This document shows positions 38,323 through 47,328 of a stretch of DNA of 64,000 bases, in pieces; position 1 is the stretch's first letter, and every line of letters begins with the position of its first letter. This stretch comes from Granulosicoccus sp963833195 (GTDB lineage Bacteria > Pseudomonadota > Gammaproteobacteria > Granulosicoccales > Granulosicoccaceae): positions 124,001 through 188,000 of the forward strand of contig CAWHXF010000024.1 in the NCBI GenBank assembly GCA_963833195.1, written 5' to 3'. A program made the position numbers and the translations under genes. Under the pieces are notes generated by a model. The model did not search any database and was not told the DNA's origin. It was given only the letters and a program-made list of their open reading frames with translations.

Positions 38323-38711
38323 CGGTGTTCACTCCTCGGTGCGGCGCGCAAGAGGATCGCGCCCGAACGCGCGCCGCTTCCGGCGAGCACCAGCAGGGCG
38401 CTGTAGACGCCGGACGAGAAGCGCGGCTATTCGCCGCTACCGTGCGCCAGCCCCGATGGACCATCGATCCGTGATGCGGTCCGAGCTCTGCGCCTTCGCT
38501 CACCGGGGATGAGCTCACCCGGGCATCGGTCGAGGATCCGATGCTGGCCGACCCGGTACACCGGACGGGCCGAAGAGAAGCACGGCGTCGGCTACTGATT
38601 TCGCGGTCGGCACCGACGCCGTGCCCGAACTACCACCGTGCTCTCGCACGACGCACCCAGTATCGACCTCGGGGCGCGCTACACACCTGCACTCGTCGGC
38701 GTTTCTCGCCG

Positions 38712-39134
38712 ATGCTGCCTTCCGCTCGCCTGTTCCTGTGCGCCCGTTGTCGCTGCCAGGTCGTGCTGTGCAGCCACTGCGATCGCGGTCAGATCTACTG
38801 TGGCCCCGCGTGCGCCTCCGAAGCTCGTCGTGGGCGCCAGCGCGAGGCCCGCCGACGGCTGCCGTCGCACGCACCGATCGGTCTCGCTTGCGCCGACGCC
38901 GACCCCCTCGCCCCTTTCGCGTGCCGACGATACGCGATCGTGCGTTCCGGACGTCGACGCCGGCAGGCTTGCTCGAGAGAAGAGAGCTCGCCGAACGCGC
39001 CCATCAGCCACGACGGACGCGACCTCGTCCCGCGTCTGACGCGCGACGTGCCGCCGGTGCTCCGGTGTCTACCCGCCGCTTGCACGTATCGATCGCCTCC
39101 ACCGCCGCTTCGAGTGCCTCGGCGCTGTCCCTGA
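38712..39134 (+). CDS. Cys-rich hypothetical, possibly truncated
   Basis: Plus-strand frame whose first 45 residues have zinc-ribbon-like Cys pairs (LFLCARCRCQVVLCSHCDRG then QIYCGPACASEARRGRQRE). Proteins starting this way are often found next to mobile elements. The remainder to 39134 is low-complexity and overlaps the Lit-like gene on the other strand, so only the N-terminal part is likely genuine. The flanking stretch 38323-38711 shows no clear gene. Confidence 0.3.
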   Translation: MLPSARLFLCARCRCQVVLCSHCDRGQIYCGPACASEARRGRQREARRRLPSHAPIGLACADADPLAPFACRRYAIVRSGRRRRQACSREESSPNAPISHDGRDLVPRLTRDVPPVLRCLPAACTYRSPPPPLRVPRRCP

Positions 39135-39304
39135 ACGGCCCCGGGGGCGGCTCGATGCCGTGACGGTGCAGGAACTGATCGAAGAACAACCGGCATGGCA
39201 GGCGGGCGTAATCGACCCGGCTTCGGTCCTCGCTCGACAGTCGTTGCAACACGTTCAGCAATCGCACATCGACGTCGGGATGAGTACGCTGGACGAGTCC
39301 TGCG
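39004..39304 (-). pseudogene. 3' part of Lit-like peptidase gene, cut off by IS21
   Basis: Minus-strand coding stretch beginning LVQRTHPDVDVRLLNVLQRL and continuing DRSRVDYARLPCRLFFDQFL, then AEALEAAVEAIDTCKRRVD, to the stop at 39004. It follows in frame from the 5' part at 42031-42755 if the IS21 element and one copy of the CCTGCG target duplication are removed. The restored protein would be about 339 aa. Without the 5' part it has no start. Confidence 0.75.
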
Positions 39305-39326
39305 TGTGGCGCGACAATCTGGATGG
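39305..39326. repeat. IS21 left terminal inverted repeat
   Basis: 22-bp tip starting TGTGGCGCGACAATC; pairs with 42009-42030 with four mismatches. Confidence 0.88.
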
Positions 39327-39458
39327 GCCGCGCGCGACAATCTGGATGGAACACCGGTGTCGTGGCGTCGGCGATCATCCACGACCCGTACGCGGGCTGG
39401 CAAGTCCTTTTGCCTGTGCGGCATCGGCCGCGTTGGTGCACTGCCGTAGCCGTCCCAT

Positions 39459-39485
39459 CCTGATTGACGCGCAGCGTCAATCAGG
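39459..39485. repeat. Perfect 12-bp hairpin at istB end
   Basis: CCTGATTGACGC, loop GCA, GCGTCAATCAGG; it spans the istB stop. One arm resembles the IS end unit (CATCCTGATTG), so it may be a third end repeat or a terminator, though no T-run follows. Confidence 0.6.
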
Positions 39486-40332
39486 TAGCCGGCGCCGGAT
39501 CCGCCCCCGCGTCCGGCTCGGCCGGTGGCGTGTTTTTCGGCGTCGCCCGACTCGCAGGCCGGCCCGCCGTTCTCTTGCGCTCCGTCGCTTCGCGCCGACG
39601 GTAGCTCTCCGCGTTCATCTCCAGGATCGTCGCCCGGTGCACCAGCCGGTCCACCGCCGCCACCGTCATCACGGCATCCGGGAACACCGAGCCCCATTCC
39701 CCGAACGGCTGGTTCGCCGTGATCAGCATCGAGCGGCGCTCGTAGCGCGCGCCGATCAGCTCGAACAGCACGCTCGTCTCCGCCTGGTCCTTCGCCGCGT
39801 ACGCCAGGTCGTCCAGGATCAGCAGGTGGAACTTGTCGAGCTTCGCGATCGCGGCCTCGAGCCCGAGCTCGCGACGGGCGATCTGCAGCCGCTGCACCAG
39901 GTCGGTGGTGCGCACCATCAGCACGCGCCAGCCGCGCTGCACGAGCTCGAGCCCGAGCGCGCTTGCCAGGTGGCTCTTGCCCACGCCGGGTGGGCCGAAC
40001 AGCAGCACGTTGTCGCCGTTGCCGATCCATGCGTCGCCTTCGGCGAGGGCTGCGACCTGTGCCTTCGATACCATCGGCACCGCAGCGAAGTCAAAGCTGT
40101 CGAGCGTCTTGCCCGGCAACAGGTGCGCATCGTTCAGGTGCCGGGCGAGCCGGCGTTGTTCGCGCTCGGCGATCTCGTGTTCGACGAGCGCGGAGAGGAA
40201 GCGCACCGCCGGCCAGCCCTCCTTGTCGGCCCGCGCAGCGAAGCCTTCCCACATCGCCTTCGTAGCGGGCAGCCGCAGCTCGTTGAGCATCAGCATCAGA
40301 CGTTCGGCATCGGCCTTCGAGGTGCCCTTCAC
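39481..40332 (-). CDS. istB: IS21 helper ATPase IstB
   Basis: DnaA/AAA+-type ATPase that assists IS21 transposase, 283 aa. Walker A is LLFGPPGVGKSHLASALG and Walker B region LLILDDLAYAAKDQ; other family blocks are the N-terminal LRLPATKAMWEGF and the C-terminal RLVHRATILEMNAESYRRRE. The ATG overlaps the istA stop (ATGA at 40329-40332). Full length for the family plus a Pro/Ala-rich tail. Confidence 0.93.
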   Translation of the reverse strand: MKGTSKADAERLMLMLNELRLPATKAMWEGFAARADKEGWPAVRFLSALVEHEIAEREQRRLARHLNDAHLLPGKTLDSFDFAAVPMVSKAQVAALAEGDAWIGNGDNVLLFGPPGVGKSHLASALGLELVQRGWRVLMVRTTDLVQRLQIARRELGLEAAIAKLDKFHLLILDDLAYAAKDQAETSVLFELIGARYERRSMLITANQPFGEWGSVFPDAVMTVAAVDRLVHRATILEMNAESYRRREATERKRTAGRPASRATPKNTPPAEPDAGADPAPAT

Positions 40333-41792
40333 GCCGCCACCTCGGCGTCGGTCGCGCCGCAGAGTCCGTTGAACGACGACAGCGCCGGGAGCTCCACCTT
40401 GACCTTGGGCAGCGTCTGCTGCGCGGTCGCGAAGCGTGCCCGCAGCTCGCTGACGTCCGGCAACGTATGCGTCTCGAGGTGACAGGTCAGCGCCGCGGCG
40501 ATCTCGGCCTCCGCGCAGCGCTCGTGCGCCATGCTCAGCAGCTCCACGAGCACTTGGCAGGCGACGCGCTCGCCGCGCGCGTCCCGCAGCTGCTCGAAGG
40601 CCAGACGGTAGGCCTCGCGGGGGAAGAGCTGGTCGCGGTACACGAGCCCCGCGAGCGCCATCGGCTTCACGCGCAGCGAGTGGATGACGTGGCGGTAGTC
40701 GACCACGTAGCTGCGTGGCCCGGAGCGCGGGCCGCGCGGGAGCGTCTCGACGAGCGTGGCACCGGCGTAGAGCTCGAGCCGGTCCTCGTGCACGCGCATC
40801 CGCAGGCGCTGCCCGATCAGCCGCGACGGTACGGTGTAGAAGCTTCGGCGGAAGGTGAACCCGCCGCTGCTGGTCACCCGCACGGGATGCTCCTCGAAGT
40901 CGTCGGTGCGCCGTGCGGGCAGCGGCTGCAGCGCTGCGCGCTCGGCACCGATCGACTTGTCACGCCGGGCGTTGTGCCGGCCGACGATCTCGTCGATGAA
41001 GGCGCGGTAGGCAGGCACGTCGGCGAAGTCGTGCGAGCCGCGCAGCTGCAGCGCATCCTCGATGGCGCGCTTCAGGTGAGCGTGCGAGGACTCGATCGAG
41101 CCGTTCTCGTGAGCGACGCCGCGGTTGTTGCGGGTCGGCACCATCCCGTAGTGCTCGCACAACGCCGTATAGCGAACCGTGAGGTCCTTCTTCGCATCCT
41201 TGTCGAGGTTCTTGAACGCGGCCGAGAGGCTGTCGCTGCGGTGCTCGCGGGGCACGCCGCCGAGCATCCACAGCGCGTTCTGCAGGCCGACCGCGAGCGC
41301 GATGAAGGACTCGCCGCCGAGGATCACATGGGCGCTCTCGAAGCCCGAGCACACGAGCCGGAAGTGGTACAGCAGGTGGTCGAACGGGGCGCCGTGGATC
41401 GTGATGCCCGCGCCTCCCATGTCGGTGAAGTCCGACTGCCCGAGTCGGCCCGGTTCATGGTTCTGGCGGAAGATCACGGGCTGATCGCTGCCGTGGCAGA
41501 GCCGCCACGCCTGCACGCGCCGCTCGAGGGTGCGGCGCACGTTCGGGGACAGTGACGGGTGGTTGCGCAGGAGCTCGTCGAAGAGGGCGACCGGGCGGAT
41601 CGTGTCGCTGCGCTCCAGGATCGGTACGACCTCCTCGTCGAAGATCCCGGCGAGCGGATCGGGACGACGGCGCCCCCGCGGGGCGGCCTGGGAGGGGAGC
41701 ACCGGATCGTTCTCGATCCGGTAGGCGGTGGAGCGGCTGATGGACGCCTTGGCGGCCGCGACGGGGACCGAGTGGGATCGTCGGATAGTCAT
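40329..41792 (-). CDS. istA: IS21 transposase IstA
   Basis: DDE transposase, about 487 aa. An N-terminal helix-turn-helix (VPVAAAKASISRSTAYRIEN) is followed by the rve/DDE core: first Asp in GQSDFTDM, second in EHRSDSLSAAF, Glu in NRGVAHENGSIESSHAHLK. The C-terminal Mu-type beta domain follows. The start at 41792 has a GAGG ribosome site; the ATG at 41834 is an alternative. Apparently intact. Confidence 0.92.
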   Translation of the reverse strand: MTIRRSHSVPVAAAKASISRSTAYRIENDPVLPSQAAPRGRRRPDPLAGIFDEEVVPILERSDTIRPVALFDELLRNHPSLSPNVRRTLERRVQAWRLCHGSDQPVIFRQNHEPGRLGQSDFTDMGGAGITIHGAPFDHLLYHFRLVCSGFESAHVILGGESFIALAVGLQNALWMLGGVPREHRSDSLSAAFKNLDKDAKKDLTVRYTALCEHYGMVPTRNNRGVAHENGSIESSHAHLKRAIEDALQLRGSHDFADVPAYRAFIDEIVGRHNARRDKSIGAERAALQPLPARRTDDFEEHPVRVTSSGGFTFRRSFYTVPSRLIGQRLRMRVHEDRLELYAGATLVETLPRGPRSGPRSYVVDYRHVIHSLRVKPMALAGLVYRDQLFPREAYRLAFEQLRDARGERVACQVLVELLSMAHERCAEAEIAAALTCHLETHTLPDVSELRARFATAQQTLPKVKVELPALSSFNGLCGATDAEVAA

Positions 41793-42008
41793 GTAGAGCC
41801 TCGTCTGGTGATCGTTGCGATGGCGGCCGGGCACCTGGGACTCCCCTGGGATGGAGAGCCACAGATACCTAACCGGCCACGATCACCGGCGGGCAGCGGT
41901 CCGGGGTTCCGGGCTGCTGCCGACGGGCTCGGCCCCGCCGCGGCGTTCGGGCTACGCCCTCACGCCGCGGCGGGGCCGGCGAGTCTCATCCTGATTGTCG
42001 CTGGCGTC

Positions 42009-42030
42009 CCATCTTGATTGTCGCGGGACA
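42009..42030. repeat. IS21 right terminal inverted repeat
   Basis: Inverted partner of 39305-39326, ending GCGGGACA and followed directly by the duplicated target CCTGCG. Confidence 0.88.
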
Positions 42031-42755
42031 CCTGCGGGTACGCCTGCGAGAAACAGGGCAGAGCCCATCACCATCAGAGCGGGGAGCATGGCTGTCGGTG
42101 GCGCCCCCTCCAGCGGCCCGATGGTGTGCAGACAATCGAGCCCGATCTGGTCGGCCTCACGCTCGAGGTTCACACGCGAGGCGAGCAGCTCGCGATCGTC
42201 CGGGTCGATCGGACCGGCATAGTCGGCATGACCCTGATTCAGGTGCGCCGTCTCGTGAAGGATGACGAACGCGACGGCGTCGACGAACAGGGTCGAGGTC
42301 TCTTCGACGTAGTCCCGCTCCTCCGGCAGAGCGCCGCGATCGGGTCGCGGCAGATCGTGCCACTCGCTGGGACGGTCGACGAGTGACACCGACCAGGCGA
42401 ACAGATCCCACGCGCGGCGCTCGAGCGCGCCTCTCGGCGTGAGATCGAAGTTCGACGAACCGGTCGCCAGCCGCTCCTGCAGACGCTCGATCGTGACCCA
42501 TGCGCCGTAGATGAACGCCCACAGGTGCTGCAGGTAGCCGTCCGAGAGATGCACCCTCTTCGCGGCGATCTGCACGCGCGGCGTGACGAGGCGCCCCTTC
42601 GACGGTTCGATCACGATCTCGCCGGAGAACCGGTTCTTGGAGACCGCCCGCGCGAACCAGTTGGGATCACCGCGCTCGGGAGACTGCAGCCGGGCGATGA
42701 CGTGATCCAGAAGCCCCTCGATTGGCCCTCTCGCCCGTCGCCGCTCGCCGTTCAC
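42031..42755 (-). pseudogene. 5' part of Lit-like (peptidase U49) gene, interrupted by IS21
   Basis: Minus-strand coding region starting about GTG 42755: GLLDHVIARLQSPERGDPNW, FARAVSKNRFSGEIVIEPSK, YLQHLWAFIYGAWVTIERLQ, and the zinc-protease motif in FVILHETAHLNQGHADY followed by NLEREADQIGLDCL. HExxH in this setting is the mark of the Lit family, whose E. coli member cleaves EF-Tu on phage T4 infection. The frame breaks at LAGVPAG where the IS21 starts; the rest is at 39004-39304. Present gene is inactive unless the truncated protein (about 255 aa with IS-derived tail) retains activity. Confidence 0.75.
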
Positions 42756-43012
42756 GGAGCCGACACCGTCAACTCGCCACGTCCCGCCACGGTTGCCGGC
42801 AGCAGGACGGCACATCGGCGCGATCGTGGCGCGGCCTGAAGAGAAGCAACCGATCGGTGTCGCAGCCATGCAACGCCGATCTCGAGGCAAAGGCTCGGAC
42901 TCTCTGGCGATCGGCAGCGAGGCTGGCGGGCCGTGCGGCGCAGTCGACATACACGGGCACCGCAGCGGCCGCGCGTTTGCGCACGCCGCCGCTAGGCCTT
43001 CCGACACTCGCC

Positions 43013-43043
43013 TTGACCTTCCCGTTGCTGGCACCTCCATGCT
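43013..43043 (+). promoter_or_regulatory. CueR-type promoter upstream of the MerR gene
   Basis: TTGACC (43013-43018), 19-base spacer starting TTCCCGTTGCTGGCACCT, then CATGCT (43038-43043). The same architecture and many identical bases occur at the copAB promoter. Likely autoregulation. The surrounding stretch 42756-43159 shows no other gene. Confidence 0.6.
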
Positions 43044-43159
43044 CCGTACCGACACCGTCCCCAAAACGCACGAGCGCCCATGATCGCAGGACCCTTCGCC
43101 GCGAACGCGACGACGCGCCGGTACCGTGCCGGGACAACCCCGTCGCCGGCCCGTCACGC

Positions 43160-43630
43160 ATGAACGTCGCGCAGGCGGCCCGACTCGTTCGATTGCCGGC
43201 GAAGACGCTGCGCTACTACGACGAGATCGGTCTGGTGAGTCCGGCACGCAAGGCCAGTGGCTACCGGCAGTACTCCGAGACCGACATTCACCGCCTGCGC
43301 TTCGTGCAGCGCACACGAGGACTGGGCTTCTCCATCGCCGACTGCAAGCTGCTGCTCTCACTCTACGACAACGAGCGACGGCCGAGCCGCGAGGTCAAGG
43401 CGCTGGGCGCGTCAAGGCTCGAACAGATCGTCGTCAGGCTCGAGTGGCTGACGACGGTTCATGGCGTGCTGCGCGAGCTTCACGACGCGTGCGACGGCGA
43501 CGATCGCCCCGACTGTCCGATCCTCGATGAGCTGGCAGCCGAGCCCGGCATTTCGCTGGACGACGTTCTGGAGCGGCTGCCCGGCGCGAGCCCCGACGAC
43601 GAGGACCGCAACCTGGCGGAGCCGCGCTGA
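43160..43630 (+). CDS. cueR: CueR-like MerR-family copper regulator
   Basis: Cu(I)-responsive transcription activator, 156 aa. Winged-helix: MNVAQAARLVRLPAKTLRYY, DEIGLVSPARKASGYRQYSE. A long dimerisation helix follows. The metal loop is ACDGDDRPDCPILDEL, with two Cys separated by seven residues as in CueR/HmrR (C-x7-C). It is longer than E. coli CueR by a C-terminal acidic tail. A CueR-type promoter lies upstream. Candidate targets in this window are the boxes at 2356-2386 and 36271-36301. The gene lies far from the pumps, between an IS-disrupted gene and defence genes. Confidence 0.88.
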   Translation: MNVAQAARLVRLPAKTLRYYDEIGLVSPARKASGYRQYSETDIHRLRFVQRTRGLGFSIADCKLLLSLYDNERRPSREVKALGASRLEQIVVRLEWLTTVHGVLRELHDACDGDDRPDCPILDELAAEPGISLDDVLERLPGASPDDEDRNLAEPR

Positions 43631-44007
43631 CATCGTTGCCTCCGGGGATGACCTGGACGGCACGAACCGTCTGGAGTCGATAGTCATCACTCTCCAGGGT
43701 GTCGCACTTGCACGCGACCGGCCGCATTCATCGTGCCCTGGGCACCGTCGTTGCGGCACCAAGCTCGCCCTCGCCCTTGACCGCGTGTGGCACGGATACC
43801 GTCGTCGCCCACGACCAGCATGTACGAGAGCCTATTGAACATATCGCGCGTAGTAGTCCGCACTCACACACACATCACGCGACGACCCGACACGACACAA
43901 ATGGTGTAGCCCCATTCAGTACCGCTACCGAGATGGTGAGTCCGGCCTTGTATCAGAAATCGATTTTAAACTCACCCAAGGGGTTGCTCGCGCCAAGCGA
44001 CTCCGGA
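43631..44007. other. 377-bp stretch without a recognised gene
   Basis: Lower G+C than its surroundings in the right half (AT-rich tract around 43950-43975). No open frame with a ribosome site and no tRNA-like fold was recognised. Confidence 0.5.
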
Positions 44008-44247
44008 TCAGCCCTTCACCGAGCGCGGATCCTTCCCCGGCGAGACCGTGTCTTTGTCGCGGAACTGTCCGTCGCGCCCCTGGGTCGTGAGCTCACCACC
44101 ACCTTGGTTCTTCAGATTCTCTCTAGCCGCATCTTGCGCCTCTCGCTGGGTTTCATGAACGGAACTGGCCCGATCCGAATCGTTGCGCTTGTTGTCCCAG
44201 CGCCCATCGCTGCGCGGTGACACTGTGCGATCTCTGTCCTTCGACAT
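44008..44247 (-). CDS. DUF2188 family protein
   Basis: Small hydrophilic 79-aa protein: VSPRSDGRWDNKRNDSDRAS, TQREAQDAARENLKNQGGGE, LTTQGRDGQFRDKDTV, GKDPRSVKG. The order dG-W, TQ-eA, dG, DP-kG is the DUF2188 pattern. Function of the family is unknown; it is common on mobile and stress islands. A GAGGG ribosome site precedes ATG 44247. It lies downstream of the OLD-type gene on the opposite side of a 170-bp gap, same strand. Confidence 0.8.
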   Translation of the reverse strand: MSKDRDRTVSPRSDGRWDNKRNDSDRASSVHETQREAQDAARENLKNQGGGELTTQGRDGQFRDKDTVSPGKDPRSVKG

Positions 44248-44417
44248 GTCCGACCCTCGGTTCGTAGATACTGTATGTATATGGAGCCTTCGCCACAGGT
44301 TTCAAGATTTTGCTCAGGCGCTACCCCCGGCTGCGAACCGTGGACCGCGCCATCCAACTATCGCCGTGATCGAGCATCCTGGTGCCCGGCACACGGCCGG
44401 AAGCGATTCGACCCGGC

Positions 44418-46436
44418 CTACCGGAGCGCCTTGTTGATCTTCTCGATCAGGGTTGTCCAGGCGACGCGCTCGTCATCGCTCAACGCGGCCGCCGCATGGT
44501 CGCGGGTCCAGCGCACGTAGGCCTTGGCCAGCCGGTACTTGGAGAAAGGGACGCCAATTTCGGACTTGAAGATGGACACGATCGACCGGGTGGGCTGGGC
44601 GGCGGCCACCGACCGAACATCCCAACCGAGCGCTTCGTGGGCGACCTCGACGAGAGTGGATCGGAGCAGGTCTTCTATCTCGGGATGAACGACATCGTCG
44701 GGGCACACTTCCGCACAGCGCAGGATGTTCTTGTTGCCCAACGTGCCCACGAGGGTGTCCTGCGTCGCGGCGGCATCACCCGCCGCATCGGAGTCCAACA
44801 ACGCGGCGACCTTGAGTCGGTTCGCGTGCAGGAGGGTGGCGAAGTACACCACCTTGCCGGCCGTGTTTGCGGGCACGAGCGCGATCTTCTCGTTGAGGCT
44901 TTTTACATTGGCGTCGCGCAGCAGACCGGCAGTCGCTTCCAAGTACCAGTAGTCGGTCAGGCCTTCGAGCACCAAGTTTCTCTGCTGGGTGAACAGGCTC
45001 TGGGCCAGGTCGTAGCCGAGGGCTTCCTGCAGTGGCAGGAGCGCGGCGGGATCCCCTGCCGTGACGCTCGTGTGCACGCGAGTGCCCTCGTCGCGATCCG
45101 TCATCTCGACCACGCGCACGAGATCGAGCTCGTCGGGACCGACCAGGAAGGGCGAGTGCGTGGTGTAGAGCGTCTGGTTGTTCTCCGCCAGCCTCGAGAT
45201 CGTCTCGCGAAAGTCACGCTGCTTGAGCCCATGGAGACTCAGCCCGGGCTCGTCGAGCAGCAAGATCGCACCCTTGTGCTCGGTCGACGCCTCGGCGAAG
45301 AACACGACGAAGAAGGACACCAGCCACTGGAAGCCTTCCGAGCGCTGATCGAGCTCGATCTCCACGCCGAGTTCGTCCTGGACGGTGACCTTCAGGTACT
45401 GACCATCGGCCTGGACCCGCAGCGTGCTGGCCTCGACGCGCTCGGGATTCGGGTTCCACACCGATCGGATCTCGTCGGTCAGGCGCACGCTCGCAGCATT
45501 GAGTTTGACGCTTCGCTCGTCGAGCTTCGAGCGATAGACTTCGAAGGAGGCCGCATCGTCGCTCGGCACGCTCTGGTTGCCGAGGTCCGCCAGCTCGCGC
45601 GCTCCGAAGCCGAGCAGCTTGAGCAGGCAGAGGTTTCCGTAGTCGTACCGATCGTCATCGAGGAGGTTGCCCTCGACCCGCTTGGCGAGATGCTCGAGGT
45701 GCAAGTTCGGACGCACCTTCAGATAGTTGCTGAAGTAGACAAACTTCGGGCGTCGCTCGTGCAGCCGCTTCAGCACAGCATCGCGCTCGTCCTCGACGCG
45801 CGTGCAGCCTAGGAGCTTCGTGTGCCTGGCCTCCTCCTTCGCGTCGTCCTCGTCTATGTCGACGGCGATGCCATCGAGCCACTCGCGCAGCGCGATCGCA
45901 CGCTTGCCGGCAATTCGCGTCCCCGTAGCCCAACCGCTCGTGATCGCGTCGAGTGCGGCCGATGCGGTGTCGGACGCCCCGGCCGCGTCCCGTCGGGCAT
46001 CCACGTGAGCGACAAGCCGTTGAAGGTCCTTGCGCACGGTATCGGAGTACAGGATGACGGCCGGCCCACCCTCGAGGGTGTGCGTGGGATTGTTCGCGAG
46101 ATGCCGGGTGTAGCGGTAGACCGCCTTGTCGAAGCCCGTCGGTAGATCGATCAGATCCTCCGCCTCGAGCTTGAACTGGACGGAGACGACGGGAATGTCC
46201 TCGGGGCTCCGGCGGCCGGACTGAATATCTTGGCTGTAGAGCTTTCGAGGATAGTCGCGCAGCGGCTCGAAGCCGGGCTTGCCGACCGGCGCGCTGATGT
46301 GCTGCAGCGCCTTGAGCACCGCGGTCTTCCCGGCCTCGTTCGGCCCGACGAGAATCGTCTTGTCCGCTTCGACATCGAACCAACCGGTGTCGCGCACGCT
46401 GCGGTAGTTCTGCACTCGAGCGGCGATCAGTCTCAT
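44418..46436 (-). CDS. OLD-family ATPase-TOPRIM nuclease
   Basis: Anti-phage type nuclease, 672 aa. The N-terminal ABC-type ATPase has Walker A GPNEAGKT (31-38), a coupling insertion (about 140-330), RSEGFQW (365-371) as signature-like motif and Walker B LLLDEPGLSLH (392-402) with H-loop TTHSPF. The C-terminal TOPRIM has LVLEGLTDYWYLEA (Glu491) and LLDSDAAGD (Asp548, Asp550). Such proteins cut DNA and act in Gabija, PARIS and stand-alone OLD systems. No UvrD-like GajB follows. Upstream on the same strand, 160 bp away, are a PIN protein and an unknown protein. Confidence 0.85.
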   Translation of the reverse strand: MRLIAARVQNYRSVRDTGWFDVEADKTILVGPNEAGKTAVLKALQHISAPVGKPGFEPLRDYPRKLYSQDIQSGRRSPEDIPVVSVQFKLEAEDLIDLPTGFDKAVYRYTRHLANNPTHTLEGGPAVILYSDTVRKDLQRLVAHVDARRDAAGASDTASAALDAITSGWATGTRIAGKRAIALREWLDGIAVDIDEDDAKEEARHTKLLGCTRVEDERDAVLKRLHERRPKFVYFSNYLKVRPNLHLEHLAKRVEGNLLDDDRYDYGNLCLLKLLGFGARELADLGNQSVPSDDAASFEVYRSKLDERSVKLNAASVRLTDEIRSVWNPNPERVEASTLRVQADGQYLKVTVQDELGVEIELDQRSEGFQWLVSFFVVFFAEASTEHKGAILLLDEPGLSLHGLKQRDFRETISRLAENNQTLYTTHSPFLVGPDELDLVRVVEMTDRDEGTRVHTSVTAGDPAALLPLQEALGYDLAQSLFTQQRNLVLEGLTDYWYLEATAGLLRDANVKSLNEKIALVPANTAGKVVYFATLLHANRLKVAALLDSDAAGDAAATQDTLVGTLGNKNILRCAEVCPDDVVHPEIEDLLRSTLVEVAHEALGWDVRSVAAAQPTRSIVSIFKSEIGVPFSKYRLAKAYVRWTRDHAAAALSDDERVAWTTLIEKINKALR

Positions 46437-46596
46437 GGTGGTTGGTCGGACGTTGGTTTTAAGAACAGAAGATGAGCGTTGACCTCACCATGAGGCATGC
46501 TCGGGCAGCAACGAGGCGTTCGGGAGTCGCTGGATGACGGGGCCCGAGCGATACCGTCGATGTCGGTCGCTTGGACGCTGGCGACCGCCCGGTGGA

Positions 46597-47328
46597 TCAC
46601 ATCGACAGCAAACTCCGCATGGCCTCTGCGAACGAAGGGACGTACTCGATGCCCCTCGCGCCGAACTCCTCGCGCAGCGGAGACCTTGCGCGCCGTGTAT
46701 CCGGGTCCTTGTAGTCCGAGGTGTTGGAGCTGACGAACAGGCAGCGCTGCTCCATTCCCTGCGCCCGAAGCGCATCCATGCCTTCGAAAACAGTCTCGAC
46801 GATGAGGCAGTCCCACAGCTCCTGCTTCGCGTTGCTCGACGGCGCCGCGTGCCGATCGACCCGCGACAGTGCCCGACTCACTGCGTCCGGGGATTGCGGC
46901 AGCTCGACCAGGTGACGAGCCCAAGGCCGCAGTTGAGCATGCAGCACCTCGGCGTAGTCGTCAGGCTTCAGGTCCCCGGGAGCGGATCCGAACCCTTCCT
47001 TGCCCGTAAGCGCGTACGTCGCGCGCACGGTCTTCTGGTAGGCGGCAAGGTCGTCACGCGCCCGGCGTACGAGTCGATCCCGGTGTCGGTCGAGCTCGAC
47101 GAACACCCGTTCGGGGGCGAGAGCCACGAGTTCGCCTCCGTCGATCCGGGCGAGCAGGCGACGGGCGTTGTCGCGCTCCGATACCGCCTTCGGCCCCTCG
47201 GTCGGGCTGCGCAGAATGTCGAGCAGGGAAGAGGTGTCGCACACGAGCAGCGCCTGCGCTCGCCCGAGATCGTCCACCACATCGGCATCGGCGACACGCC
47301 GCCGCCCGAGCCCCTTGGCAGACGTCAT
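46597..47328 (-). CDS. PIN-domain protein (DUF4935-like)
   Basis: Predicted RNase, 243 aa. The first acidic residue is in LLVCDTSSLLDILRS; a long helical middle holds the second (LVALAPERVFVELDRH); then AKQELWDCLIVETVFEGMDA and CLFVSSNTSDYKDP provide the later acidic/Ser-Asn positions of a PIN fold, in the arrangement of DUF4935. Its ATG (47328) overlaps the stop of the upstream gene by 4 bp, so the two are co-translated. No small antitoxin-sized gene sits beside it. The partner is the 228-aa unknown protein. Confidence 0.7.
   Translation of the reverse strand: MTSAKGLGRRRVADADVVDDLGRAQALLVCDTSSLLDILRSPTEGPKAVSERDNARRLLARIDGGELVALAPERVFVELDRHRDRLVRRARDDLAAYQKTVRATYALTGKEGFGSAPGDLKPDDYAEVLHAQLRPWARHLVELPQSPDAVSRALSRVDRHAAPSSNAKQELWDCLIVETVFEGMDALRAQGMEQRCLFVSSNTSDYKDPDTRRARSPLREEFGARGIEYVPSFAEAMRSLLSM

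Larger units (their letters stand above)
39305..42030 (-). mobile_element. Complete IS21-family insertion sequence (2,726 bp)
   Basis: Ends are TGTGGCGCGACAATCTGGAT (left) and, inverted, TGTCCCGCGACAATCAAGAT (right). Each end has a second copy of the GCGACAATC-N2-GATG unit further in (about 39329-39350 and 41987-42002), typical of IS21 multiple end repeats. The element is flanked by a perfect 6-bp target duplication, CCTGCG (39299-39304 and 42031-42036). Contents: istA and istB with a 4-bp overlap, both apparently intact, so the element may be active. Confidence 0.92.

Noticed and set aside
43920..43990. AT-rich stretch with a tRNA-like GATTTTAAACTC segment
   Set aside because: No cloverleaf could be drawn and no CCA/T-arm consensus was found.
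44382..45812. Plus-strand frame opposite the OLD-type nuclease
   Set aside because: Shadow; the nuclease motifs are all on the minus strand.
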